Source: Elephas maximus indicus | Lineage: Eukaryota; Chordata; Mammalia; Proboscidea; Elephantidae | DNA: 64,000 nucleotides | Direction of reading: 5' to 3' | NCBI RefSeq assembly: GCF_024166365.1 | Contig: NC_064846.1 | Location: forward strand, 25,937,866 to 26,001,865 | Shown here: positions 33,220-44,644 of the stretch, piece by piece | Numbering within the stretch: the first letter of the stretch is position 1 | Layout of the letters: each line of letters begins with the position of its first letter | Translations under genes and position numbers: made by a program | The notes under the pieces: model-generated | What the model was told of the DNA's origin: nothing | Database searches by the model: none | The model's input: only the letters and a program-made list of their open reading frames with translations

Positions 33220-33500
33220 TTCACTGATTCCCATCTCTGCCTTCCTCCTCCACAATCTCTTTGTGAGAAATAGCCAGTCTCTCCTGCATTTCCAATGTCT
33301 CCCTCTCCACAGACCCCTTCCTCTCTGCCTTCAAAGATGCTCAGGACTCCTTGAGCCTTTCCTTCAGGCCCCTGGGCCCTGGAGGTGCTGAGGCTTACTC
33401 ACCTTCCTTCTACCATCACACTCATTCCTTTAAATCTTGGAAATCTGGCTTCTACTCCCACCATTCTACCAAAAGTATTCTTTGGGGAGGCCTTGACTGT
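33220..33500 (+). repeat. L2-like LINE fragment
   Basis: CT-rich L2-type sequence (CTTTCACTGATTCCCATCTC, CATTTCCAATGTCTCCCTC). Confidence 0.5.
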
Positions 33501-33520
33501 ATCCTAGTCACCAAATATAG

Positions 33521-33636
33521 TGGCCTTTTTCTTCATGCTCATTATCAGGACCTCTCTCCAATTGTTGTTAAAAAAAATTGACCTTTTTCTTCAAGCTCAT
33601 TATTGTGACCTCTCTCCAATTATAGTTAAAGAAAAA
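33521..33636 (+). repeat. 58-bp tandem duplication
   Basis: GGCCTTTTTCTTCATGCTC...CTCTCTCCAATTGTTGTTAAA is repeated with a few changes from 33579, a local duplication outside any gene. Confidence 0.85.
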
Positions 33637-33989
33637 AAAGTAACTCTCTACACTGTAGTGACTGGGAGAGGGCATAAGAAGAGCTTCAGGGTGCTGGTAA
33701 TGTTGTTTCTTGAGCTGGGTGTTGGATACACAGACGTGTTCACTTTGTGAGAATTCATTAAGCTGTACAATATGATTTATGCTTTTTTCTTTATGTCTGT
33801 CATGCTTAGATTTTTCAAAGTGGGAAAAGCTGATGCAAGAGGGGGAAAAAAACACGCCTCCCGAAGGTTTCTGTGACATTGGTTTCCCTTCACTCCCCTC
33901 CTGTCCCTCTCACTGCTCCTTCTCTGCTGGGGTCTCATCCTCCTTCTGCCCATTATGTGTAAATACTTCTTTAACCTTTAGTGGTTATG

Positions 33990-34220
33990 AGCAAAATGCA
34001 CGAGCCAGGCTACTTAAATTCAAATCCTGGCCCCATCACTTCCTGGTGGTGTGACCTTAGACAATTACTTTAACCTCTCTGTGCCTCAGTTTCCTCATCT
34101 ATAAAATATGATACAAACAATAGTACCTACCTCATAGAGTTGCCTTGAGGATTAAGTGACTTAATGCATGTAAAGGGCCTAGAGCTTATATATGGCACAA
34201 TGTATATCAACTATCATGTG
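33990..34220 (+). repeat. MIR SINE
   Basis: AAATTCAAATCCTGGCCCC, GTGTGACCTTAGACAATTAC, GTGCCTCAGTTTCCTCATCT and TACCTCATAGAGTTGCC: a near-complete plus-strand MIR. Confidence 0.88.
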
Positions 34221-34224
34221 TATT

Positions 34225-35240
34225 TTCTCTCGCCCATGCCAATGTCACTCATTCCTATGGCTTTATCTCCTCCATTTATACAGCTAGCTCCCAAATCTTG
34301 ATCTCTTCCTTGGCTTCTCTCCTAAGCTCTGGGCTCCTAATTTCCAGTCACCTGTTGAATTTCTCTACACACCGAATATGTAAAAACCAAACATACTGCC
34401 CCCTTCAGACAAGTACTCCACTCTGTGAAGGGAACACCCAGTCCCTCCATCTCTGTGGCCCGAAGTCTCAGGGTATTCTTTAATGCCTCCTCTCCTCAGG
34501 CATCCAATCAATTGTCAAGCCCTGCCAATTCTTCTTCACCAACATCTCTTGCAACCCTCCCTAATACATTCTCCCTGCCTCCACTCTAGCTCAGGCTCTA
34601 ATTACCTCTCACCTAGAATGTTGCAGTCACCTCCTTATCATCCTCCTCAGCTGTAGGCTCTGTTTCATCAATTCTGCCATCAGTGTCATCTTAGGAAATA
34701 AATCTATGGCACCATTCTTCTGCCAACGCTCCCTAACTAGTGCCTGCTAAATAAAACTGTAAACTCTTTACCCTGGCATTCCAGGTTACAATTCTTCCTG
34801 GCCTCACTTTCCATTCCTCCCTGACATAGATTTTTTACTCTGGTCTAGGCCACTTTCGGAGCCCTGGTGGCACAGTGATTAAGAGCTCAGCTGCTAAGCA
34901 AAAGATTGGCAGTTTGAATCCACCAGCCACTCCTTGGAAACCCTATGAGGCAGTTCCATTCTGTCCTGTAGGGTCACTTTGAGTCAGAATCGACTCGACA
35001 GCAATGGCAACAGGAGACCACTTTGTTTGCAGTACACACTGTGACCATCCTAGCCGCCACAAAATTGCTCTTACCATTCCTTGTCCTCCCAGTGCCCTTT
35101 CTCATATTTCATCTGTCCAACATCAATTTAATAAATATTTCTTGAGCACCTATTGTGTACCAGAGCCAGATCACATGTCACTTCCTTTGTGAAGCTTTCC
35201 CTGGTCCTACAGCCACTGGATTCCCATAGCACCTTTTTTT
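34225..35240 (+). repeat. L2 LINE with nested AfroSINE
   Basis: Plus-strand L2 3' sequence (GCTAGCTCCCAAATCTTGATC, TGTCAAGCCCTGCCAATTCT, AATAAAACTGTAAACTCTTTACC) continues after the SINE to GTGAAGCTTTCCCTGGTCC. Confidence 0.75.
34857..35017 (+). repeat. AfroSINE inside L2
   Basis: Full-length plus copy from CGGAGCCCTGGTGGCACAG to GACTCGACAGCAATGGCAAC. Flanked by CCACTTT (34850-34856 and 35018-35024). Confidence 0.95.
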
Positions 35241-35284
35241 TTTTCTCCCTTGTGGAGTTTTAAAGGTTGTTCTAGCCCTTTAGT

Positions 35285-35337
35285 AACTCATGAGTTGAAA
35301 TTGACTCGACTGCAACGGGTTTGGTTTTTGGTTTTAA
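35285..35337 (+). repeat. AfroSINE 3' end only
   Basis: GTAACTCATGAGTTGAAATTG-type sequence to CGGGTTTGGTTTTTGG: a heavily 5'-truncated copy. Confidence 0.85.
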
Positions 35338-35804
35338 GATCGGTAAGGGCAGACTGTGTCTTTGTATTTCTTACAGTACTCACCACAACACATTCTTCAT
35401 AATATACATTCAATATTTTCTGTCAAATAAATTCATACCAGGCAATTAATAGTAATTCCCAGTCACAATTCCAATAATTTCCCGGTGACTTAATTCTACT
35501 GAATCCTTGCTCCCCTCAAGTTCAGCAAGATAAATGTGTCCGTTCTCACCCCTCTGCTGGATAAGAATAGTGAGGCTCTAGGAGCACCATGTCAAACAGT
35601 ACTAAACAGGGCATGTGTGAGCAACACCTAAAAGGGCATGCATGGTATTTCAGAAAAAGAAGCAATACCAAAGCCATAGAGATTACCAGGTGCCAGAGCC
35701 AATAATGCCATATGCCAAAATATTGAAGCCAAAGGTGTGGGTGCAGCATCCTGAAGGGGATGAGAAAAGCATATAGGTCTTCTGAAAATGTGATGTCTAG
35801 AACT

Positions 35805-36256
35805 TTCACGGTATTTTCAATTGCCTCATATGCATCCAAAAACTGGATAATGAATAAGGAAGACCGAAGAAGAACTGACACCTTTGAATTATGATGCAGG
35901 TGAAGAATATCGAATATATACCATGGACTGCCAGAAGAACGAACAAGTCTGTATTGAAAGAAATACAACCAGCATGTTCATTAGAAGTGAGGATGGCGAG
36001 ACTTCATCTCACGTACTTTAGACGTGTTATAAGGAGGGACCAGTCCCTGGAGAAGGACATCATGCTTGGTAAAGTAGAGGGTTAGAGAAAAAAAGGAAGA
36101 CGCTCAACGAGATGGACTGACACAGTGGCTGGAACAATGGGCTCAAACACAGCAACAATTGTGAGGATGGCGCAGGACTGGTCAGCGTTTTGTTCTGTTG
36201 TACATAGGGTCACTATGAGTTGGAACCGACTCGATGGCACCTAACAACAACAACAG
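35805..36256 (+). repeat. RTE LINE 3' end
   Basis: The 3' ~450 bp of an RTE/BovB-type LINE. It is colinear with the reverse of 59755-60200 (ATGAATAAGGAAGACCGAAG, CCATGGACTGCCAGAAGAACG, GGGACCAGTCCCTGGAGAAGG, GCACCTAACAACAACAACAG). Broken frames, 5'-truncated. The reverse-strand frame at 35546-35968 is its antisense shadow. Confidence 0.88.
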
Positions 36257-36689
36257 AACTTCCTATATAACCCAAGCCCAGCACTAGCATAATTTTCACA
36301 ACGATATTGAAGCTCCAGCAAATGCTTAGATATGAGGCCTTTGTGTTTGGGGGAGCAGTGATCTACCTGAAAAGAAAAAGCTGCCAGGAAGCAGATGATT
36401 AGCAGAAGATGAAAAGGCTGAGACATCAGTGAACACCTTTGTTTCACAAAAATAACACTAATTTAGTGAAAAGGGGAAGCTGGCTTTGGAGAAGAAAAAA
36501 AAAAAAACTCTGCCAAACCTAGGTAACAGGCAGCTCTTTTTCCCTGGACTTGAAAGCGAGTGGAATGAGCAGTCAGAGTATCTTACGGGCAAGGGAGCAT
36601 ATTTGTAGTTTATTATTGTTATTATTTCAAGGCAATAGCTAACCTTATGCTTCTCATTTCTGGAATTAGGATAATGTTTCTGGGAGATA

Positions 36690-37060
36690 TCATGGAGTGG
36701 TAGAAAGCTCACAAGCTTTGGAGCAGACAGATCTGGGTTCAAATTCTAGCTTTGGCCTTACTTTCTATACCTTGCGCAAGTTATTTAACCCCTCTAAGCC
36801 TCAGTTGGAAACCCTGGTGGTGTAGTGGTTAAGAGCTACGGCTGCTAACCAAAAGGTCGGCAGTTCGAATCCACCAGGTGCTCCTTGGAAATCCTATAGG
36901 GCAGTTCTACTCTGTCCTATAGGGTTGCTATGAGTTGGAATCAACGGCATGGGATTTGGGGTTGTTTGTTTTTTTTTTTTTTTTTGGTTTTAAGCCTCAG
37001 TTTTCTCAACTGTAAAATATGGGTAATCATGCCTACTTTGCAGGGTGATTGGAAGGATAA
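36690..37060 (+). repeat. MIR split by AfroSINE
   Basis: MIR begins GGAGTGGTAGAAAGCTCACA, reaches CCTCTAAGCCTCAGTT, is interrupted by the SINE, and resumes AAGCCTCAGTTTTCTCAACT. Confidence 0.88.
36807..36990 (+). repeat. AfroSINE inside MIR, 12-bp duplication
   Basis: Plus copy with a long T tail. The perfect direct repeat TAAGCCTCAGTT (36795-36806 and 36991-37002) is taken from the MIR target. Confidence 0.96.
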
Positions 37061-37260
37061 CACCACCATTTACTAGGTTACAAGCACTCTAAAGTTACTT
37101 CATATAATTATCGCACATGTATTATCACACAACCCTCTGAGCTAGGTTCTATTAGCTCATTCACTCTACAGATGAGAAGATGGAGGCTCTGGATAGTTAA
37201 GTCCTATTCTACAGCTAGTGAATGGCAGCACTAGGATTGAAACCCAAATCTAGGTGTTAC
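37060..37260 (-). repeat. MIR SINE
   Basis: CACCATTTACTAGGTTACAAG, CACAACCCTCTGAGCTAGG, ACAGATGAGAAGATGGAGGC and CTAGTGAATGGCAGCACTAGG in reverse MIR order. Confidence 0.75.
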
Positions 37261-37326
37261 CTTACTCATTACAGTAGTCAGCGTTGCTAGAGACCATCTT
37301 CAATAGTAGCCACGCCTTATCCCCAG

Positions 37327-37490
37327 GGAGCCCTGGTGGCACAGTGGTTAAGAGCTCAGGCTGCTAACCAAAAGGTTGGCAGTTTGAATCCAGCAGCCAA
37401 TTCTTGGAAACCCTGTGGGGCAGTTCTACTCTGTTCTATAGGGCCACTATGAATAGGAAAGGACTGGATAGTAACGGGTTTGGTTTTTTC
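37327..37490 (+). repeat. AfroSINE
   Basis: Plus copy GGAGCCCTGGTGGCACAGTG to GGGTTTGGTTTTTTC. The near-identical flanks TTATCCCCAGGG/TTACCCCCAGGG are a 12-bp duplication with one mismatch. Confidence 0.95.
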
Positions 37491-37719
37491 TTACCCCCAG
37501 GGCTGCGAATGTTGAGGGTTGTCAGCCTGTTCCTTACTCCTTCTACTGCTTCCAGACCATTGTTCCTCTGCCATATCCCAAGAATCGTGTACTATCCTAT
37601 GCCCAGCTATCTTGCTATCTAGCAAGAATCTTGGTTCTAGACTTAGAACTTTATTTTTTAAAGCTATTGACTGTGTCTTATTCTAGTAACTCATTAATAG
37701 TAATAGTAGTAGTAGCGAC

Positions 37720-37910
37720 AGTAATAATAACTAACATTTAAACATTTATTGAGTGCTTGCTATATGCCAGGTGCTTCACTAATACATACATGAGCTCACT
37801 CAATACAACAACCCTGTGGGGTGGGTACTATTATCAAATGAGATAATGTATATTAAGTTCCTTGCACATAGTAAGCTTACTAGCTGCTAGTTATTATTAT
37901 GAATATCATT
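37720..37910. repeat. MIR fragments
   Basis: Reverse-type GAGTGCTTGCTATATGCCAGG followed by forward-type GAGATAATGTATATTAAG..GCACATAGTAAGC. Confidence 0.65.
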
Positions 37911-37919
37911 CCTCAATAG

Positions 37920-39880
37920 GTCTGCAAAATACAAATCCCCCACAGAAGGGGTGGGTAATCTTTTTTTCTATTAAGGGCAACTGACCCAAAGGGAGTATAA
38001 ACCAACTTAAAAAAATTTAACAAGGTTAGGTTTCATGGGCAAGAAATATAAGTTGCTTTTTAAATAGAAGGTAAAGCTTTGCTCAATAAATAAAAGTGAA
38101 TAAAGAAAACCTTAATTCCATTTTATGTCTAAATAATGGAGAGAGGAACTAAGGGAAAGAAAAGACTCAAAGGAAGGGGGACTTTCAAAGAGGGAGAAGA
38201 GGACTGTAAAGATGCCGGTTGAGAGACCTCAGACTACACGGGAGGCAGAGCAGAGAGGAGGAGAAGCAGCCCTTAGTCTTTTGGGAGTTCTGGATCTGGA
38301 CCACTCTGAGAAGTTTACACAAACTACAGGTACACTTCCTTTGTTGAAATTTCAAGAAATTCATAGACTCTCTGAAGCCCATCCCTGGCGTTTCTACCCC
38401 AGGAAGAAGAGGGAAAGAGAATAAAATCAAGCCAGGGAGAGAAGGAGAGAAACAGAGATGAGAGAGAGAGAAAAAAAAAAAAAGTAGAAAGAAAGCCAGC
38501 ACACCCTGCCTGACCATATCAGCCACTGTTTTCAGACGCCTTTATTCCTATGCCCCTTACAGCTTTGCCACCTTCATGCTACCTCCCAGTTAGCACTCAG
38601 AAAGCTTAACATACCCAAGATCAGCAGCCCCACCTTCGCTAATCTCCTCCCAAACTTAACCAGCCTCAGCCCAAAAGTGGCCTGGACTCTCACTTCTCCC
38701 ATTGCCATTACCCACCCAACTCCTCGCCCTGAAAACTAGATCTCTGTGCAAACTGTCTCTGCCTTCTCAAAAATCATCTCAGGACACTGGGTCCTGCCTT
38801 TTAACACCCAGAGTTCTCTTTTGAATTCATGCAACATTCACGTGGGGCTTGACTTGAAGAAATTTTGTATGTATGTGTATGGGTCAGTGTAGGGGAAGAA
38901 TGACAGGAACTTCAAAAAATTGCTTCAAGTTGTACTAAAGTAAGTCAAGGGTCACAATCAAATGATAAGTCAAAGGTTAAAAACAGCCTCTTTCTCTTGA
39001 TCTTGATTCTTCTCTTTGACAGTGGAAGTAGAATATTTTTCCCAGAACAATCTCAATTGTCAATTCAAGGCTTTGACGTACTAACTGACTTTACTTCTCT
39101 GAGAAAGCCTAATACTGTGATGCATTATCAGACTTCCAGGGGTCCTAAGCACTAGAATTCGAGTGTTCTTGCAATTTACTGATGGAGAATGGATAAGGTG
39201 AATATTTATAATCTGTTTTTTTTTTTGATATGTGAACATTGAATATTAGCGATCAGAGGGTCAAGATCATGAATTGCTACATGGAAAGCCATTGCCTTAA
39301 TAGGATGTGCTTGTACAATATTCATGATAAAAGGGAACTATTTTTTTTTTTAATGAAATTTCTTTTTCAGTTAGAAGGAGCATCTGCTAGGTGAGTAATT
39401 TTCTGGAAGGAATGGAATTTTACACCTGTCACAGAGACCATTCCCTGTTAGGCCTTTTAAATTAGAAAAGGTTAATTATTTCATGTCTGGTTATAACGAC
39501 TTCATTGAGGTTTCTTACACAATCTGATTAGAAGGCTATTATGACAAATATCTGACAGTTGGCAGGATAGAGATCACTACCGTGTCTTCTGTAGCTGAGC
39601 CAGTATACCTAAGCTGAAAGAAGGGCATGTGGGGTATTTGGTAATGAAGAGTAGCTGGTTGATCTTAAAGAGTTTAGGCAGTTGGCATTACTATGGCTTA
39701 TTCTGTGTATCTGAGAAATTAAAAAAATAAAAATCTTTGAGCTTTCCAATTTCTTAAAGGAGTCCAATTTTTGGCATGATAGAAACCAGTCTCATTTAGA
39801 CCACATCAGGTTTTTTTTTTTTTTTTTCTGGATGTGTTTTTCTTTCCCTATTGTATTTGCAACACACTAACTTAACAATT
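37920..39880. other. Intergenic, unassigned (~2 kb)
   Basis: No gene or confident repeat. It contains a short (GA)n/poly-A run at 38460-38480 that makes a spurious reverse frame, and several poly-T runs. It could be unique conserved non-coding or eroded repeat. Confidence 0.4.
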
Positions 39881-39881
39881 A

Positions 39882-40057
39882 AGGAGCCCTGGTAGCACAG
39901 TGCTTAAAGTGCTTGGCTGCTAACCGAAAGGTTGGTGGTTTGAACCCACAAGCCATTCCTTCGGAGAATGTCGTGGCAGTCTGCTTCCATAAAGGTCACA
40001 GCCTAGGAAACCCTATGGGGCAGTTCTACTCTGTCCTATAGCGTTGCTATTAGTTAA
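39882..40057 (+). repeat. AfroSINE, long-body form
   Basis: GGAGCCCTGGTAGCACAGTG, the longer middle GTGGCAGTCTGCTTCCATAA, then TCTGTCCTATAGCGTTGC. The 3' end is eroded. Confidence 0.92.
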
Positions 40058-40451
40058 AAGGCTCTAAGTACTGCCTTCATTTTCAGAATGAGAGGAATTT
40101 CAGGACACTACAAATGATGTGGTTCCCATGGTCCATCAACTTACAACCAATGTTTGCGTGTTCTTCGTTTCCCTACCCCCTCACCAGCTGCTCAGTTGGC
40201 CACTACATTCAACTTTGGCCTTTTGTCTACAACATACACAAATGGGCCTCTCTTCAAGGGCTTAGTTAATAGCCTTCAGCATCTGCTCACATTCCAAACA
40301 TTGGGTACTAAATCCAGAGAGGGACTGGCATATGGCTGCATTGTTCTACTTGTAAAAAATTAAAAACACAAGAATGTACCCTCAACTTCTGAACTTTAAA
40401 CTTCCAACCACGGCTGGCTTAAAACACAAAATGTAAAGGGTCCCTTTAGCT

Positions 40452-40453
<2 letters not shown>

Positions 40454-40491
<38 letters not shown>
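40454..40491 (+). repeat. (GT)n microsatellite
   Basis: About nineteen GT dinucleotides without interruption. Confidence 0.97.
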
Positions 40492-40493
<2 letters not shown>

Positions 40494-40816
40494 TAAATGC
40501 ACAGAAAAGGATCTGAAGACATTCACACCAAATAAGCAGCAAAATGTTAATGATTACTACCCCCAAGGACTGGGACTCAGGGTGAGGATGTGAGAAACTT
40601 TCACTTTTTACACTCTATAGGTCTTTCTGCATTGTTTGAATTTTTACAATTACTTAAGTTTTCTTATCTAAAAAATAAATAAACACTAAACTCTGTATAA
40701 TAATAGAAAAAAGCTGGTGAGGGCATTCATCGAAGTGTTACCTCTGGAGGGTAGAAAGACTTTTTCCTCTTTATAAGTTGTATATAATAAATTTTAAATG
40801 GTTGGATTATGGGCAT

Positions 40817-41334
40817 TGTTATGGATTGAACTGTATCCCCCCAAAATATGTGTCTACTTGGGTAGGCCATGAGTCCCAGTATTGTGTGCTTGTCCACCAT
40901 TCTGTCATCTGATTGATTCTCCTATGTGTTGTAAATCCTATCCCTATGAGGTTAATGAGGTGGGATTAGCAGCAGTTGTGCTAATGAGGCAGGACTCAAT
41001 CTACAAGTTAGGTTGTATCTTAAATCATTCTCTTTTCATATAAAAAAGAGAGAAGCCAGCAGAGAGACATGGGGACCTCATACCACCACGAAACAAGAGT
41101 CAGGAGAATAGCGCATCCTTTGGACGTGGGGTCCCTGTGCTGAAAAGCTCCTTGACCAGGGAAGAGTGATGACAAGGACCTTCCCCCAGAACCGACAAAG
41201 AAAGAAAGCCTTCCCCTGGAGCTGGCGCACTGAATGTGGACTTCTAGCCTCCTAAACTGTGAGAGAATAAATTTCTTTTTGTTAAAGCCATCCACTTGTG
41301 ATATTTGTTTTAGCAGCACTAGATAACCATGACA
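40817..41334 (+). repeat. ~520-bp solo LTR, copy 2, perfect 5-bp duplication
   Basis: 518 bp from TGTTATGGATTG to AACCATGACA, flanked by the perfect direct repeat GGCAT (40812-40816 and 41335-41339). The 3' part carries GAGAATAAATTTC (polyadenylation-type AATAAA). The middle reads GGACGTGGGGTCCCTGTGC and is the part that resembles the macrosatellite modules. Confidence 0.88.
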
Positions 41335-41452
41335 GGCATGTATTCTTTTTTGTTTGTGACACTATGGCATTTTTTAATTAACATTAAAAGGAACCACAGT
41401 TACAGGAAAATATTCTAGAGCTCATGGGTTTTATTAATGTCTGTAACCATTA

Positions 41453-41620
41453 AGGAAACCCTGGTGGCGTAGTGGTTAAGAGCTACAGCTGTTAACTAAA
41501 AGGTCGGCAGTTTGAATCCCCCAGGTGCTTGGAAACCCTACGGGGCAGTTCTACTCTACCCTCTAGGGTCACTATGAGTTGGAATCGACTCACCAGCAGT
41601 GGGTTTGTTTTTTTGGTTTA
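41453..41620 (+). repeat. AfroSINE
   Basis: Plus copy bounded by TAACCATTA/TAATCATTA (41444-41452 and 41621-41629), a 9-bp duplication with one mismatch. Confidence 0.95.
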
Positions 41621-42144
41621 TAATCATTAAACCACATGGCCAAATAGGTTGTTTCTAACCCTATGGATTTTTTCCCTCCAAATTTAGGCCTATATGTATG
41701 TACATGCTTTTGTAAAGTTGTGTAAGCAAGTCCTCTGTGGAGTATGAGAAAATTGTAGGGAGAACCCATAGACCCTCAAGAGGTTCATGCTACTACCTAG
41801 GGCAAAGAGGTAAGCAGATAAAAAAATAAATAAAAGGATACCAGGTAATACCATGTGGGTGTTTTAAAAGATCTATGGGAGTTTATTTGAAGCTCTTTTG
41901 TTCTTTTTTCAGGTTTCAAAACTGTTACAGTAGTTTATCTGCAGAACTTTGTATGGTCTTTGATATGAGTCCGCCCTCTAGTGACTGCAACAACGACTTA
42001 CAAGTGAACAGGGACTTTTTAAGTCAGGACACACTAACTTGAGCAATTCCAGCTTTTCCTCTAAAAGTGAAAGAAAATTACCTATGTGATTTTAACTTTA
42101 AAAAAATCATCCCTTCAAAAGCATATCCCATCAAGTTCAGTGTG

Positions 42145-42800
42145 ATGGTTAAGGTTGCGTGTCAATTTGTCTGGGCTATAATTCTCAGTGGTCTGGCAGT
42201 TATATAATGATGTAGTTTGGCAATTATATAACGATGCAGTTTGGCAGTTATGTGATGATGTAATTTGGCACATATATAATGATGTAGTTATCCTCCATTT
42301 TGTGATATAATGTAATCACCTCCATAATGTGATCTGATGTGATCAACCAATCAATTGTAAGGGGAGTTTCCTCGGGGTGTGGCCTGCGTCCAATATATAT
42401 GCACGTTCTAGCAAAGCTCGCTGGCTTTTGCCTGCTGCCTTTTCCTCCCTCCAGATCCTACATCCAGCTTGTCATTGCCCACACACAAAGAGCCTGTCCT
42501 CACCTTGTTTAGGCTCTGACATCTCACGCTGTCTCCCATGTGGATGCCCCCCTCACCCTGCTCACGGTCTGAATCCTTATGCTAGACCACCCTTCCACGT
42601 AAATGCCCTCTTTGACCGGCTTGGGCTTTGACACACACATAGGGGTGCCCATAAACATGGATGCCTTCCTCCTTCCTCCTTCTTCAGGGGCTGTAATTTT
42701 TTGTGCTAAACTGACCTTCATACCTTCATAGGGAACGTCCTTTTCACTCTCCTCAGGCTCTGACTCCACTCCAGGCTGCCTTTAGGCGTGGTTGCCCTCC
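42145..42800 (+). repeat. Unassigned interspersed element
   Basis: Begins TGTGATGGTTAAGGTTGCGTG, a start shared by several mammalian LTR-like repeats, and holds a CCAATATATATGC promoter-like stretch at ~42390 downstream of a tandem block. The CT-rich remainder may be its body. The right boundary is not clear. Confidence 0.45.
42193..42288 (+). repeat. 24-bp minisatellite, four copies
   Basis: Four exact-length 24-bp units (42193, 42217, 42241, 42265) with the core TTGGCAGTTATATAATGATG, differing by a few substitutions. Confidence 0.9.
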
Positions 42801-44013
42801 TCATCCCGCTTGAGCACTGCACCCCTCTGCACAGATGCCTATCTTGTTCTGCCATACCTATTGACTTTACGACTGAATTGTTTGAGAAGAAATGGGAAGG
42901 GAAAAAGGGAAAAGAACAGGAACGGGGAAAGGAAGAGTCAGATACGGTTTTAAGAAATAAAATATCAGAGATGAAGTTGAAGTCTCCTTCATATTCCTTC
43001 ATGATCTCATTCACCTCCCTTTCTCCCCAGAGCTACTCCTATCCTAAATTTATTTTTCTCTTTTTCATGCAGGATTTTGCTCAACATTATGTTTTTGAGG
43101 TATACTTGTTAATAAGTGTAGCTCCAAGTCTTTCATTTAAAGTGCTGTGTAGGGATAAGTGTAGCATAATTTTTATTTATTCAATCTCTGATTGACAGAC
43201 ATTTAATAAGTCCCATACTATAATTGTGTAGCTGTCTATTTCTCCTTTCATGTCTATATTTTGCTTCATGTATTTTAAGGCTCCGTTTTCTGGTGAATAC
43301 ACATTTAGAACCATTATGTTCCTTGGTGGGTTGAGCCTTTTGTCATTATGTAACGCCCAGCTTTGTGTCTAGCAATTTTCTTTGCTCTGAAATCTACTTA
43401 ATCTGATATTAATAATAGCCACTCCTGCTTTTTTTTAATTAATATTTGCTTTGAATACCTTTCCCCATCCTTTTATATTCAACCTACTTATGTCATTGTA
43501 CTTGAAGTGTGTTCTTTATAGACAGTATGTAGTCGAATCATGTTTTTCATCCACTCTGCCAATCTGTTGTCTTTTAATTACTGTGTTTAGATCATTTACA
43601 TGTAAGACAATTATTGTTATGTTAGGGCTTAAGTCTGCCATTTTATTATTTGTTTTCTGTTTTCTCTGATTCCTGTTTTTCTTTTCTTACCCTCCTGTGA
43701 GTTATTTGAACATTTTTTAAGAATCCATCTTGATTTATTTGTTTTGAGTATATCACTTGGTATGGTTTACTTAGTGGTTGCTCTAGGATTTACAATATAC
43801 ATACATAACTTACCACAGTCTACTGGTATCGATATTTTACCACTTCATGTGAAGTAGAGAAACTTTTTTACTTCCATTTAGGTCCCTTTACCTTTCCCAC
43901 TTTTAAAATATAATTGCCTTAATTTTTCCTTTACATACATTGGGCACACCAGATGGTGTTATAATTTTTGTTTCAACCCTCAAATACTATTTAAGAAACA
44001 GATAAAAAGATGA

Positions 44014-44168
44014 CATCTGTTGTTATCGAGTTGATTCTAACTCACAGCAACCCTACAGGACAGAGTAAAACTGCCCTGTAAGGTTTCCAAGGAGCTCCTG
44101 GTGGAATCTAACTGCCGACATTTTGGTTAGCAGCTATAGCTCTTAACCACTATACCACCAGTGTTTTC
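44014..44168 (-). repeat. AfroSINE inside L1M
   Basis: Reverse copy bounded by ATAAAAAGATGA/ATAAAAACATGA, a 12-bp duplication with one mismatch. Confidence 0.94.
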
Positions 44169-44283
44169 ATAAAAACATGATAGTCTATTATATCTACCCC
44201 ATTCTAACCAATTCTGTTGCTATTTTTTTCGTTTCTGACATTCTAAGCCTTCTTCTGTTATATTTCCTGTTTACAGAACTTCC

Positions 44284-44408
44284 TTTGTTGTTGTTGTTAG
44301 GTGCTGCTGGGTCAGCTCTGACTCGTAACAACTGTATGTATAACAGAACAAAATATTGCCAGGTTCTGGGTCATCCTCACAATCATTGCTATGTGTGAGC
44401 CCATTGTA
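44284..44408 (-). repeat. RTE LINE 3' tail
   Basis: TTGTTGTTGTTAGGTGCTGC then AACAGAACAAAATATTGCC and CACAATCATTGCTATG: the same end as the LINE at 59755. Confidence 0.85.
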
Positions 44409-44644
44409 GGCTTGCTAGTGACAAATTCTTAGTTTTCCTTTGTCTGAGAATGTCTTTATTTCCCCTTCAGTCTGAAGGATATTTTTGCTAACTATAGAAT
44501 TCACAGTGACGGTTCTTTTTTTTTCAGCACTTGAAAAATGCTGTGCCAGCTCTTTCTGGCCTCCAGGGTTTCAGATGAGAATTCCTCTGTCATTCTAATT
44601 GGTGTTCCCCTACAGGTAATATGTCATTTCCTTCTGACCACTTT

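Larger units (their letters stand above)
43050..44640 (-). repeat. L1M LINE fragment, antisense, with nested insertions
   Basis: Reverse L1 landmarks: ATAGCCACTCCTGCTTTTTT, TTAGATCATTTACATGTAAG, TAGTGGTTGCTCTAGGATTTACAATATAC-like and TTTATTTCCCCTTCAGTCTGAAGG. Interrupted by an AfroSINE (44014) and an RTE tail (44284). The ~520-bp LTR at 44645 splits it from the continuation at ~45167-45220. Confidence 0.65.

Noticed and set aside
35546..35968. 140-codon reverse frame
   Set aside because: Antisense of an RTE LINE 3' end. The same antisense string appears at 60021-60305.
42377..43195. Frames of 81-135 codons on both strands
   Set aside because: They overlap each other on opposite strands within an interspersed element and lack any family resemblance or splice context.
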